From Diphasiastrum complanatum (Eukaryota; Streptophyta; Lycopodiopsida; Lycopodiales; Lycopodiaceae): a stretch of 64,000 nucleotides of DNA. The notes beneath the pieces were generated by a model that saw only the letters and a program-made list of their open reading frames with translations, did no database searches and was not told the origin of the DNA. Within the stretch, counting starts at the first letter, position 1. Each line of letters starts with the position of its first letter. The stretch covers positions 49,555,399 to 49,619,398 of the forward strand of contig CM055104.1 of NCBI GenBank assembly GCA_029204225.1, read 5' to 3'. Shown here piece by piece: positions 29,234 through 40,122 of this stretch. The position numbers and the translations under genes are program-made.

Positions 29234-30340
29234 TGTTGGAGTTTAATCTTACTCCTACTCACCTAACTCTATCTTCTGAGAACTCATATCCACTATACAT
29301 ACTCACCTCTCATAACAGCTTGTAAAAAGGAACTGTTATTCGATATAGTCTATACTTTTCCATGCGCATTCCAATAGTCTACAAAAATACACATAAATTC
29401 GAGATAGAGCAAATGTCGACTCTCATGACATTTCATTCGACAACCTTTATTGAATTGACTCAAACTGTCAACTATCGACTATCGAAATATCGAATCGACC
29501 ATAATCATGTTACCATTCAGATTGGAGCATTTCCTTTGTCAAATCCAATGTAGACTATGTCACTGTTCGATCAAGAAACTGTATGTAGATAATTATTATT
29601 GTTCGCTAATGTACTGATCAAGTTAGTCTCTTCTTGTAAGCACTTGATGTTAAACACATCATTTACAAGATTTGATTAGACAATAAACTCTATTACTTGT
29701 ATATAAAGACATGGAATAAGATTAGAATGATATAGAGCTAGAATCAGCAATCAGTGGTCAATCATTACAATCAGAATCTATCGAGAAAGAGAGAGGGAGA
29801 GGAAGGGTGTGCGTGTGTTTTTGTGTGTGTGTGTGTGTGTGTGTGTGAGCTATCTAAGACCATAGAGAGATAATTTATCTATCAGTTTCATTTTTGATCA
29901 ATTGAAGAAGAATAGTAGGATCACAATGCTTAGCGCACAACTATTGTGAACCTTATTGATAATAGGATTCACTTTTGTGATTTGATCATTGTATTACAAC
30001 AACTTCAATTTAAAGATTTTCTATTATCTATTCATGTGTTAATCACAGTCAAATATTCTTGTATTCCTTTTCTCTCTTTATCTAATTTACCTGCTTCCAC
30101 AGATTAACATAGAATATCTATCGAGATTGCATGTTAGTCATAAACACCTAATTATTCACTCTCTTCATGGTTGTCAACAACACCTATGTAAGATAATCTA
30201 CCAAGTCAAACAAATGATCTAACTATCTAAGCAATTGTCTGAATATCAAAAGGTCAATCCTTATAATTTACAATTTTCGTTCTTCTTGGGAGGACTGTGT
30301 AGACACTCTATTGCATCATCGAACACACATCTCCCAACAA
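29234..30340 (+). repeat. 5' LTR of an internally deleted copia element
   Basis: Starts TGTTGGAGTTTAATCTTACT and ends acatctcccaaca, giving inverted ends TGTTGG/CCAACA. The primer site follows within about 15 bp. A matching start (ttggagtttagtcttactcc) occurs at 31,004. It contains a (GT)n microsatellite at 29,822-29,847. Confidence 0.75.
29822..29847. repeat. (GT)13 microsatellite
   Basis: Uninterrupted GT dinucleotides after a shorter interrupted GT/T tract, inside the LTR. Confidence 0.9.
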
Positions 30341-30342
30341 AG

Positions 30343-30356
30343 TAGTATCAGAGCAG
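30343..30356 (+). promoter_or_regulatory. Primer binding site (TAGTATCAGAGCAGG, one base off tRNA-iMet type)
   Basis: TAGTATCAGAGC differs from TGGTATCAGAGC at one base and lies a few bases after the LTR end, which fixes the element's orientation as plus. Confidence 0.75.
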
Positions 30357-30439
30357 GTTGAAATATCTATTGAGTTCATGATTTTTGCTAGATTATGCCC
30401 TCTTATAATTCCTTAATCGTGAAAAATTAAACCTCTGAG

Positions 30440-31000
30440 ATCCGATTGATCAATAAGTTCAACGGTGATAATTTTCACATGTTACAAAATAAGATGAGGA
30501 TGATTTTGATCGAAAAGGAGCTGTGGGAGTATGGTAATGGTTCAATAGCCAAATTGGCCAAACCAAGACTATTGATTGTTTGGGAAGCAAAGGATGGCAA
30601 AGCCCTAGCCATTATATTTCTGAATCTAGAAGATTTGCAAATAGCTCATGTAGCAAATTGTTTCACTACCATAGAAGCATGACTAGTTTGTACAAAACTA
30701 TAGATGTCACGACTTTTCTCTTTCTGAGAAAAAAATTCCTATCCCTTCAAGTGAGTGATCATCTTAACAATTATGGCATCAATGACTAGGTCACTTGAAT
30801 ATGAGAGCTATCTTGTATATGCATCATAATCATATGGTCAAGGATATGAGTTTCAATGCTACCTCGACAGACACTAAAAATGTCTGTGAGATGTGCTTAC
30901 TAGAAAAACAATTTAGATCCAGATTTCCCAAAGACAAGCCACAAGAGCTAAGTCCATTCTTGAATTGATTCATAGTGATTTGTGTGGCCCTATGAGTATC
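30440..31000 (+). pseudogene. Copia gag start fused to GAG-pre-integrase (internal deletion)
   Basis: From 30,446, INKFNGDNFHMLQNKMRMIL and WEAKDGKALAIIFLNL is the N-terminal copia gag. After about 30,790 the frame reads HLNMRAILYMHHNHMVKDM and CEMCLLEKQ, then SILELIHSDLCGPMSI, which is pre-integrase plus the first integrase block. Most of gag, the protease and everything after the first integrase block are missing, and the 3' LTR follows directly. Confidence 0.75.
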
Positions 31001-31580
31001 GTTGGAGTTTAGTCTTACTCCTAATCACCTAATTCTATCTTCTAAGTACTCTTGTACAATGTATATACTCACTCTCTACAACAATCTACATATATGAACT
31101 ATTTTTTGAGATAGTCTACGTAAATGAACTATTTTTTGAGATAGTCTACATTTTTCCATGCATATTTGAACAATGTGCATAAATGCATGGGTATTCGAAA
31201 CAGAGCAATTACATCAAAACAACACGATTGGCACAATCGATACTATTATCACTATCAATAATCGAACTATCGGCACTATCCACTATTGGCATTGTCGAAC
31301 TATCGACACTGTCGACACTACCAAACCATCATAATATCAAATGATACCAATCAAAATGGAGCTCTTCCTCTGCCGAATCTAAAATAGACTACATCACCAT
31401 TCAAACATGCTACTATATACAATAACTACTCATTGTCATGTCTGTAGACTGTATAGTTTACACTAAGCAGTTTAGCGTTATCTTGTAAACACTACATCGT
31501 GCCTAACACATGTTCACAAAAATAGGTTAGACACAATCTCTATAATTTTGTGTGTGTGTGTGTATATATATATATAGATA
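31001..31580 (+). repeat. 3' LTR of the same copia, truncated
   Basis: It begins cgttggagtttagtcttact, homologous to the 5' LTR start, and follows that LTR through cttgtaaacactacatcgtg (compare 29,633) before ending in a (GT)n(AT)n run at 31,551-31,576. The 3' half of the LTR is lost, and gypsy sequence follows. Confidence 0.65.
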
Positions 31581-31630
31581 ACAAATCAAAATAAGAAAAT
31601 GCTGAAGCCTTAAAAAATGTCAGAGTTGTA

Positions 31631-32210
31631 GTGGAATTTCCTTCTATACATGTGCGATCAACGGATCTACCTGATCCTTTGCATAGATCTCGTCAAAGGA
31701 CTGATGTCAATACCCAATTACATCACCGTGAAGAGCCATTTAATTTGACAGAACTAGAGGTGCTGCAAATAGAACTGATCGTGAATATTTCGTCTAGTAA
31801 GATGGATATTACATTGGGAGAATTTTTAAGGTTGGTACCTCAAGCTAAAGATGTATTAACTAAAAGATTGACCAAGATTGAATCCAAAATCCAGCGGGAA
31901 CCACTATATTGTGCGGGATTTGAAAAATAAATTGAAGTACTCAACGTAGGGGCCGTTTGGGAAAGTGAACAAAGGAATATCACCTTGCCAATTCAACATA
32001 AACATTTTGATCGATTAGAGGCAGCAGTGATCGATGCAAAGTCTGGAGTCAATCTAATCTCTATAAATTTGTGTGCCAAGTGGGATCTTACGAAGTTAAA
32101 GCTTGTAACTTTTGTGATTAAGTTGGCAGATCAGTCTACAATATGACCTAAGGGCAAGGTGGAAGATGTACCAATCAAATTGATGGTGTCCAATTTTTCA
32201 TTACTTTTGT
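31631..32210 (+). pseudogene. Gypsy gag end and aspartic protease remnant
   Basis: ITLGEFLRLVPQAKDVLTKR resembles the end of gag in some gypsy families. After a stop, VIDAKSGVNLISINLCAKWD, LTKLKLVTFVIKLADQST and GKVEDVPIKLMV follow, matching the retropepsin pattern (ID.GS.VN.I....C) through to the P.G.I.DVPI flap. The catalytic D-G-G/D-S-G is altered to DAKSG. Stops follow. Confidence 0.6.
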
Positions 32211-32554
32211 AGTATTAATGGACTTGCTAGAAGCACCATCAGTTTATCATATTTTATGGGACCTCCTTGGTTACGAGTTGCTCAAGTATTTCATAATTGG
32301 GGTATAGGCAAACTCACATTTGAGAACTGTGAGCGAGCAGTCAAAGTTGATCCATTGACTTGGATGATAAAGCCAACTATTTAGAAGGGAGATGATGATT
32401 CCTCCACAATAGATCATACTTGTGATCAACAAGAAAAGGCAGTAGGAATCCATTATGATTCTCACACTGATAATGTTAACTAGAACCAAGCATTAGCAAC
32501 TGTTGATTGTAGCTACATGTGTCGACATGATGACAAATTAGAAGTAACATTCAT

Positions 32555-33150
32555 ATGGAAGACCGTACTCTTGAGACACCCATCACATTTCCAGTCAATA
32601 TATTAAATGTAGCTTGGATTTTAATCGATCCAATCCCAGATCCAATTGAAGATGAGCTTATTCACGTCAATCATGCTTTATCCTATGATGAGAATGCAGA
32701 ACTGACGAATGAGCAAATACTAAGTCATATGGATCCTACAAGATTTGGAGTCCAACATATTCCTGATGACCCACCAATGAAACCACCAAAAGTAGTTATT
32801 GTGAAAGAAGGAAAGTCTTCGGGACCAATGACTAAAAAGAAAGCTAAGCAGCATTATAACATAGTTTTGAAATGGAAAAATCCACCAAAAGGGAAGGTTG
32901 ATATGGATCTTAAATCTTCAAGTTAGATCTCTCAAAAGTCTTCAACCAAGAAATCTAAACAAAACACAAAGTTTAATCCCTTTGAACAAGAGATAGCTGG
33001 TGTTGTCCAGCATGATATGCCAGATCATTTCAAAAGCTATGCTTTGGATGATGTCATGATTATGCTACCAAAAGCTCATTGTGAACCTGAGGACAAAGAA
33101 CTAGAAACACAAGAAATTTATGATGGACCAGCTCAGACACAACCTATAAA
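32555..33150 (+). pseudogene. Gypsy-associated acidic/Lys-rich ORF remnant
   Basis: The open frame of 123 codons (TFPVNILNVAWILIDPIPDP, LIHVNHALSYDENAELTNEQ, VVIVKEGKSSGPMTKKKAKQ) continues past one TAG (32,925) to about 33,150 with a Lys-rich then acidic tail. It lies downstream of the protease remnant on the same strand and looks like a linker or extra domain of the same element. No known motif. Confidence 0.35.
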
Positions 33151-33152
33151 TC

Positions 33153-34346
33153 TGATGGAAACTCCGGAAGCGTAAGATGCTCTGATACGAGCACTGATGG
33201 GAATTCTTGGGGATGAAGGCCGGATAGAGCCGACTTGGAAGGAGTAGCTACTTGGCAAACCCCAGATCGCTACTGCAGATCTGATATAAAATTGAACTTG
33301 TAAACAAGAGAGAAACAACAGTGGAAAGATATCTACTGCTAGCATGTATTCCAATATTGCATATCATACACATTATAGAATAGAATATTGCAAAATTTGC
33401 TTCTATTATTAGAACTGAATATACAATGATTTTCATGAGCATTGTCTGTTTCTCAGATCAGCGCATTGGCGCAAGAGAGGTGTTCTCTCTCACGAATAAT
33501 GCAACTAGCTACTGCTGATCGCTATATCAAACTCTTATGGTTCTATCTACATCTGTATCTATGACTGTATGACTCTCTATATGTGATCTCTTTCTTATGT
33601 GATCAATTAAGTTAAAAGATCAAATGAAAAGAAATGCATTATATTTAATCAAAACTTATTCTAGTTGTCTGTCGTTGTTCTCCGTGCATTAGCTGCCTTG
33701 CCCGTTACACCCTGCCTTCATGTTGTGCCAAAAAAGACACTTTTGCGATTCTAAGAGCAAGTGTCGCTTTTTCAAGGGCAGTGTCACTTTTTTCCGAAAG
33801 GCAAAAAATGCGACAGTTGGCCAAAAAACTTTTCTAAGGCATTTGGAGCTAGTGTCACTTTTTTCCAAAAGGCGAAAAATGCGATAGTGTCGCTTTTTTC
33901 CAAAGGGCAAAAAAGCCGACATTATGGCAGAAACCAGTTCTAAGGTCAGTGTTGCTTTTCTAAGGGCTTTTTTTCAAAAGGCAAAAAATGTGACAGTGGG
34001 CCAAAAAACATTTCTGAGGCATTTAAAGACAATGTCGTCTTTTTTCCGAAAGGCAAAAAAGCCAACAATAGGCCTAAAAGCTTTTCTAAGACATTTTAAA
34101 AACAGTGTTGTCTTTTTTGTAAAAATGCAAAAAATGTGATAGTGTCAAGAAAAGTTGCCAAAGTTATTTTCCAAGTGTTTTAGACCTGGGGATGAATTTT
34201 CCTCAAGGCCCAAAAATGTGATGAAACAGTTCAAAAATGCAGACTGTGTGAAACATAGTTCAAAATGCATAGTCGTGAAAAACAGCAAAGAAAAAAGTAA
34301 GTCAAATTGCTAAGGCTTTGAAAGATAGAAACTTTTGATTTCTTCA
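33153..34346 (-). repeat. 3' LTR of copia element 1
   Basis: Plus-strand start TGATGGAAACTCCGG, end gatttcttca, next to CTCTCTCTCAAAG (polypurine tract on the minus strand). It contains a tandem set of hairpin units between 33,735 and 34,145: tgtcgctttttt ... aaaaaatgcgaca, each about 70-80 bp. Confidence 0.85.
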
Positions 34347-35132
34347 ACTCTCTCTCAAAGTTGGTATTTTTCTAATTCCTAAGCTTGAACGTTGCTTCTC
34401 AGAAATTGCCTTGTCAAGAAGCTTTGTGAAGATATCAGCCACCATCTGCTTCGTTGGAATAAACTCGGTCTTCAGCTTGTCTTTCTCAACCAGATCTCTT
34501 ATCAAATGATATCTGATAGCAATGTGTTTCATCCTGGAATGAAACACTGGATCCTTCATCAGATGAATGGCGGATGTATTATCCATGAACAGTAGCAACG
34601 GCTCGTTGGAGTTCTCTCCCGGTTCGTCAAAGAACTGTTTGAGCCATATAAGCTCGTTTGCCATCTTGACTGCTGCAACATACTTTGCTTTGCAAGATGA
34701 TTGCGCAGTTATGGTCTGCTTCCTGCTTATCCATATCACAACTGCTCTGGCTGCTATTGTGCATCCTCCCAAGATGCTCTTGTAGTCATCTTTCAGGAAT
34801 GTCCAGCTTGCATCGCTATAGGATCTGATCTGAAATCTTCCATGCTGAGAGAAATACAGCATGTAATCCTTCGTTTGTTGAAGGTATTGCAGAATCCTTT
34901 TGGCAAGCTTCCAGTGCGTAGGGCTTGGGTTGATATTGAATTGGCTCATCCTAAAAATTGTGTAGACAATGTCAGGGCGTGTATTATCTATCAGGTACAT
35001 GAGTGATCCGATCCGCCTCCTGTAGGGCACATTTTTCATGGCTTCTTGCTCTTCTGCATTCTGCAGATGGTCCTGCTTCATCAGAATTGTTCCAGCCACC
35101 ATCAGTGTATTAGCTCCCTTGCAGTCTGTCAT
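34344..35132 (-). pseudogene. Copia element 1 RT end and RNase H, long open frame
   Basis: A 262-codon open frame. It opens with the RT C-terminus (YRRRIGSLMYLIDNTRPDIV, FNINPSPTHWKLAKRILQYL), then RNase H: IRSYSDASWTFLKDDYKS, VIWISRKQTITAQSSCKAKY, NELIWLKQFFDEPG, LLFMDNTSAIHLMKDPVFHS and KHIAIRYHLIRDLV. The RNase H catalytic pattern D..S....SC.AKY.A (normally SSTEAEY) has Lys in place of the catalytic Glu (SCKAKY). The stop overlaps the LTR edge. Confidence 0.85.
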
Positions 35133-35904
35133 TTGAAAATCGTCAATGATTTTTTGGATTTATCTTGACTAGTGAACATATAGCTTCCCTTTATCAAGAT
35201 CTCTATCAATCTACAGTCTTAGGTAGCATCTTGTTTCCCCTAGGTCTAATATTTCAAAATGTCGTGAAATATCATGCTTCACCTGAGCAATCAGGTTGTC
35301 CCTTCTGGACAGAATCAAAGTGTCATCAACGTAGACAAAAATGATAATGATTTTTCCATCTGTGACCTTTGTATAGACATTGTAGTCAGCCATAAATGGT
35401 TGAAATCCTAAGGATCTGATGTTGTGATCATTCTTCTTATATCACTGCCTTGCAGACTGCTTCAGTCCGTATATGCTTCTTTGCATTCGGCAGGCATAGT
35501 TGGTAAAGCGTGAGTAGATGAATACTGGTGGTTTTTCCATATAGACCTCATTTAACTCGTCGTGTAGGAAGGCGGTCTTTTCATCCACTATGTGGATCTT
35601 GAGATTGTATGTTGTCACATATGCAAATAGCAGGCGTAAGGACAAATGCTTTATAACTGGAGACAAGGTTTTGGTATAGTCAACACCATACTTCTAAGAA
35701 AAACCTTTTGCTACCAATCTAGCCTTGTACTTTGATACATTGCCATCGGGTCCATACTTATATTTGAAAACCCATTTGCACTTCACAATCTTCCTGTCTG
35801 CTGGTAATGGCTCTAGATTTTAGACATTGTTCTGCTCCATGGGACTTATCTCATCCTCGAATCCACTTGTCCTTATCTGGACAGCTGATAGCTTTTTCAT
35901 ATAT
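35133..35904 (-). pseudogene. Copia element 1 RT palm
   Basis: KIIIIFVYVDDTLILSRRDN carries the YVDD catalytic motif at about 35,320-35,345. Upstream come the block LSLRLLFAYVTTYNLKIHIV and DEKTAFLHDELNEVYMEKPP, and MQRSIYGLKQSARQ. Frameshifts lie near 35,395-35,450 and near 35,690, and a stop near 35,160 breaks the link to the RNase H frame. Confidence 0.85.
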
Positions 35905-36500
35905 TTAATGTTCTCCACCAGATCCACAGAACTCCTCTGATATAGAGGCTGAGTTGTCAGGCACAAATCTAACTAGTGCTCTTCTTTCTCGCATGGATCT
36001 TCTTGGAGTGTCTGCAGTAAGATCGATGGCCTTGTCTTTGTCAAGCTTCATGCCTTTGCTGACTGCTAAACTGTAATGAGTAGTAGGTGTCCTGGGTATA
36101 GGATGTGTGTCTTGCTGCTCATCATCTAAACAATCTCTCTGTTCATTTAGAATTTCGGCATCTTCCTCCGGATGCTCAGGGTCCAGTCCATTCGTAGATG
36201 TTGGCAAGTCATAGTAGCCTCTGGTCAAGATCTCATAGCCAACTGGATCTCCATCAACCATTGTCTTTGACTCATCAAATTTGATGTCCCTGACGGTCTT
36301 GATCTCTGTCTGCTATCAGGCATGTAGATCCTGTAGTATGATGAATGAACATCATATCCTACGAGGAATCCATGTTCCACCTTTTCATCCAGTTTCTTTC
36401 TTTTCTGATTTGGAACATGGGCATATGCGACGCATCCAAAAATGTGCACATGTGTCAGACTTGGTTTGTTGCCCCACCAAACCTCGTGCAACATTGGATC
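35905..36500 (-). pseudogene. Copia element 1 integrase C-terminus and RT linker
   Basis: LHEVWWGNKPSLTHVHIFGC, VAYAHVPNQKRKKLDEKVEH and GFLVGYDVHSSYYRIYMPDS form the post-integrase block. After a frameshift near 36,250 comes the acidic linker with DTPRRSMRERRALVRF. All belong to one copia pol. Confidence 0.8.
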
Positions 36501-37011
36501 TACATGTCCTATTCTGCAGGTAGTTGGTTGTAGTTACTGCTTCAGCCCATAAAAATTTTGATGCTTCCATGAGAATCTGATTTCTCCTCTCTACCACACC
36601 ATTGTATTGTGGTGTGTAGGCTGCAGTGAAGTATGCCTTAATTGGTACAATATTCTGCAAAGTGTTTGGAGACATATTTTCCTCCTCTGTCCATTCTCAG
36701 CTTCACCTTCTTGTTAGTCCATTTCTCAACCCAATTCACGAACTCTATGTGCAACATTGGATCTACATGTCCTATTCTGCAGGTAGTTGGTTGTAGTTAC
36801 TGCTTCAGCCCATAAAAATTTTGATGCTTCCATGAGAGTCTGATTTCTCCTCTCTACCACACCATTGTATTGTGGTGTGTAGGCTGCAGTGAAGTATGTC
36901 TTAATTGGTACAATATTTTGCAAAGTGTTTGGAGACATATTTTCCTCCTCTGTCCATTCTCAGCTTCACCTTCTTGTTAGTCCATTTCTCAACCCAATTC
37001 ACGAACTCTAT
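36486..37011 (-). repeat. 263-bp tandem duplication within integrase
   Basis: Two units, 36,486-36,748 and 36,749-37,011, differ at only three positions by eye (gagaatctg/gagagtctg, tatgcc/tatgtc, atattctgc/atattttgc). Each encodes NTLQNIVPIKAYFTAAYTPQ, YNGVVERRNQILMEASKFLW. The length is not a multiple of three, so it shifts the frame. Confidence 0.95.
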
Positions 37012-37700
37012 GAATTTGTCCAGGGCCTCTGACTTGTTATGGACTTAGTACACAGCTGCAAGCTTGTTGAAGTCATTGATAAAAGTGTTGTAGTACTTTG
37101 AACCTTCCAAAGAGACCACATCAAATGGTCCATAGATGTCAGAGTGTACCAGTTCCAAGAGTTCTTTCATTCTGAAAAAATCTTTGGTGAATGGTATATG
37201 TGACATCTTGCCTTGTTACAAGCATCGTAGGACTTCAAGCATGCTGCATCTTTGATATTGACTTCAGTGAATGCTCCGCTCCGGCTAGCATTGTATAGAG
37301 CAACTATATTCATGTGATACAGTCTCCTGTGCCATAAAATATTCATCGATTTGTTGATCTGGTGAGCTTGTTCTGAAGGTACTCAGATCCTGAGTGATAC
37401 AGATTTCCCTTTCGCTTTCCTATGGTGACAAGCTAAGTGGTTGCGGATTCAACCATTTTACAGATATCGCCTTCAAAGGTGATAGTTAGTCCTGCATCTA
37501 CCATCTTAGCAATAGATAGTAGGTCCTTCTAAAGAGTGGGCACGTATAGAGTATCATCGAGACTTCTATCTCTTCCTTTGGTGCCTAACCATAGTGCTCC
37601 AGTTCCGTTGACTTTGTGTCTAGATTCATCTCCCAAGAATATATATCTGGAAGATTTTGATTTTTGATAATCAGTGATCATGTGCCCTTGTTGCCACGAA
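37012..37700 (-). pseudogene. Copia element 1 integrase core and GAG-pre-integrase
   Basis: The minus-strand translation gives NILWHRRLYHMNIVALYNAS (pre-integrase, normally LWH.R.GH), then the integrase N-terminal C..C region and MDHLMWSLWKVQSTTTLL in several frames. Many stops are present and the first catalytic Asp region is not clearly preserved. Confidence 0.65.
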
Positions 37701-38015
37701 ATGTGACGTTGCGTCTAAATCAAAAATTATTTCTTGTGTATCTGAAGTTGATGTCGCACAGACATCAGTACACAAATAGGCTGCTGGATTCTTACCGTTG
37801 TGGGCTCTGTCCTCGGCCATCTTGGAAGACTCGAGTTCCTCCATGTAGGATGAGCTATTGCTCTCCCATCTACTCTGAGCTTTCTTGTTTCTGAGATTTT
37901 GGTTGTAGTCAACGGTTGCACCCTTCTTGTGACAATGGATGCATTCTATCTTTGGATTCAGCCAACACTTGTCAACTATGTGGCCTTCTCGTGTGCATCT
38001 CGTGCAGGTCTTTTT
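37700..38015 (-). pseudogene. Copia element 1 zinc knuckle and protease
   Basis: The zinc knuckle CTRCTREGHIVDKC (C-x2-C-x4-H-x4-C) lies at about 37,965-38,010. Downstream the protease active site reads IIFDLDATSHFV, where D-S-G-A-T has become D-L-D-A-T. The frame around it encodes KMAEDRAHNGKNPAA. Confidence 0.75.
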
Positions 38016-38159
38016 CTCACCATCCTGTTGTCTTGGCTTATTTTTGCTCTTCCATTTACTTTCTTTAGCTCTCTCTTACTCCTGCTTTTGATCTTGTCTT
38101 TGGTTTGACTCTCTCTTAGGCTTGAAATTCTTCTTCTACTTTTCTCTGTTGTTGTGGAG

Positions 38160-38773
38160 AACTTGATCAAAGTTATCCTTGTCATCAAGGTGTTCACGGG
38201 CTTCCACCGCTTCTCTGATCTCGATTATAGCCTTCTCAACTGTCATCTGTGGATCTTTGGCAAGCAATATTTGGGTCTCTGAAATGATCTTGGTAGAGCT
38301 CGCAGTAGGTATGTGAATTGCTTCTCTGTTGAGACTGTATTCTCTATTCCAAAATTGTGTAAGGAGAGGAACAGGTCCTTCATTTTTCTGATGAAGGAGG
38401 TGAGGTCTTCACCATGCAATCTCAGATTGGTCAGCTGATCTTGAAGAAGCATAATTTGATTTCGTGATTTCGTTTGAAATCTGGTCATCAAGTTATCCCA
38501 CATTTCACTTGCATTGGAGAGTGTGGCTAGATCAAGTGTCAAGTTGTCTTCGATGGAGAAAGATAGGATAACTATTGCCTTGTCGTTTCTTTCTCTCCAT
38601 TCCCATAGCTGCTTGCCAATAGTTGTGGGCATTTCTTCTATGCCATCAACCAAGGGCCATAGACCTTCTCCTTTCTATATGAGAGAAGTCTTCACCTTCC
38701 ATCCTAGGAAGTTTGATCCTGAAGAGTCAAGAATCGTGCATATCTTTGATTGAATGTTGCTAATGGATGCCAT
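38160..38773 (-). pseudogene. Copia element 1 gag
   Basis: Start ATG at 38,773 (MASISNIQSKICTILDSSGS). An in-frame TAG lies near 38,676, and the frame then stays open through LWPLVDGIEEMPTTIGK, EWRERNDKAIVILSFSIEDN, NASEMWDNLMTRFQTKS and EDLTSFIRKMKDLFLSLHNF. This is the UBN2-type gag of copia. It ends near 38,243 with a frameshift and continues briefly towards the zinc knuckle. Confidence 0.8.
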
Positions 38774-38813
38774 AACCTGAAGGAATCAGGAAGAGCTCTT
38801 ACTAGAGCTGACA

Positions 38814-38880
38814 GCTCTGATAGAGCTCAGGGCTCTGATAGAGCTCACGGCTTTGATAGAGCTGAACGGCTCTGATACCA
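38814..38880 (-). promoter_or_regulatory. Primer binding site plus three tandem PBS-like copies
   Basis: On the minus strand the true site TGGTATCAGAGC (38,869-38,880) abuts the LTR. TATC(A/G)AAGC or TATCAGAGC recurs at 38,850, 38,832 and 38,814, giving 18-19 bp spacing with gctc between. The extra copies lack the TGG, so only 8-9 bases of the priming complement are repeated. Confidence 0.75.
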
Positions 38881-38881
38881 C

Positions 38882-40122
38882 TGATGGAAACTCTAGAAGC
38901 GCCAAACACTCTAATACAAGCACTGATGGAAATTCTCGGGGATGAAGGTCAGATAGAGCCGACTTGGCAAGAGTAGCTACTACTACTGACTATAGTCTAG
39001 TTCTCTTTCAAGCCCAGATCGCTACTGCAGATCTGATATAAAATTGAATTTGTAAACAGTAGAGAATGTTGAGTAAAAACAACAGCAAAAAGATATCTAC
39101 TGCTAGAATGCATTCCAATATTGCTGATCATACACATTACAGAACAGAGTATTGCGAAAATCACTTCTATTATCAGAATATAAAATGATTTTCTTGAGCA
39201 TTGTCTGTTTTCCATATCAGCGCGTTGGCACAAGAGAGGTGTTTTTTCTCACGAATAATGTGACTAGCTATTGTTGATCGCTATATCAAACTCTTACAAT
39301 TTTGTCTGCATCTGTATCCGTGATTGTATGACTCTCTATCTGTGATTTCTTTCTTATGTGATCAATCCAGAGAACTGATTAAGTTAAAAGATCTAATGAA
39401 AAGAAATGCATTAGACTTAATCAAAATTGATTCTACTTTTTCGTCGCTGCTTTTCATGCATTAGCCGCACCTTCTACCCATTACACCCTGCCTTCACGAT
39501 GCAGACCTTTGCATTTTGCCAAAAAGACACTTTCACGATTTTAAGGATAAGTGTCGCTTTTTTAAGGGCAGTGTCGCTTTTTCAAGGGCAAGTATCAATT
39601 TTTTTCGAAGGCAAAAAATGCAACAGTTGGCCAAAAAACTTTTCTGAGGCATTTGGAGACGGTGTTGCTTTTTCTCGAAAGGTGAAAAATGCTACACTGT
39701 CATTTTTTTCGAAGGGCGAAAAAGTCGACATTATGGCAGAAACCAGTTCTAAGGTTAGTGTCGCTTTTTTTCGAAGGCGAAAAACATGACAGTGGGCCAG
39801 AAAACATTTCTAAGGCATTTGAAGACAGTGTTGTCATTTTCTCGAAAGGCGAAAAGGCCGACAGTAGGCCTACGCACTTTTCTAAGACATTTTAAAGATA
39901 GTGTCACCTTTTTCGCAAAAATGCAAAAAATGTAACAGTGTTGGAAAAAGTTGCCAAAGTTATTTTCCAAGTGTTTTGGACCTAGGGATGAATTTTCCTC
40001 ATGACCCAAAAATGTGAACTATGCGACGAAAGAGTTTAAAAATGCAAACTGTGCGAAACATAGTTCAAAATGCACAGTCACAAAAAACAACAAAAAACTA
40101 AGGAAAATGCTAAGGCTTTGAA
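38882..40122 (-). repeat. 5' LTR of copia element 1
   Basis: Plus-strand start TGATGGAAACTCTAG next to the PBS. Homologous to the left LTR up to gctttgaaagat (about 40,122), where its last roughly 20 bp are replaced by LTR sequence of element 2. The hairpin units (gtgtcgctttttt/aaaaatgcaaca) are present at 39,550-39,940. Confidence 0.85.

Larger units (their letters stand above)
33153..40122 (-). mobile_element. Copia element 1, nearly full length, minus strand
   Basis: Left LTR 33,153-34,346 and right LTR 38,882-40,122 are homologous over their length (compare gatcgctactgcagatctga at about 33,266 and 39,008). Between them, on the minus strand and in normal copia order, are gag, zinc knuckle, protease, integrase, RT and RNase H, with a PBS at 38,869-38,880 and a polypurine tract next to the left LTR. 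All ORFs are broken and the LTRs differ at many positions, so it is an old insertion. Confidence 0.9.

Noticed and set aside
33689-34139. Frames encoding SFFRKAK-type repeats in the copia LTR
   Set aside because: They are translations of the LTR hairpin repeat, present on both strands, and not conserved as protein between the two LTRs.
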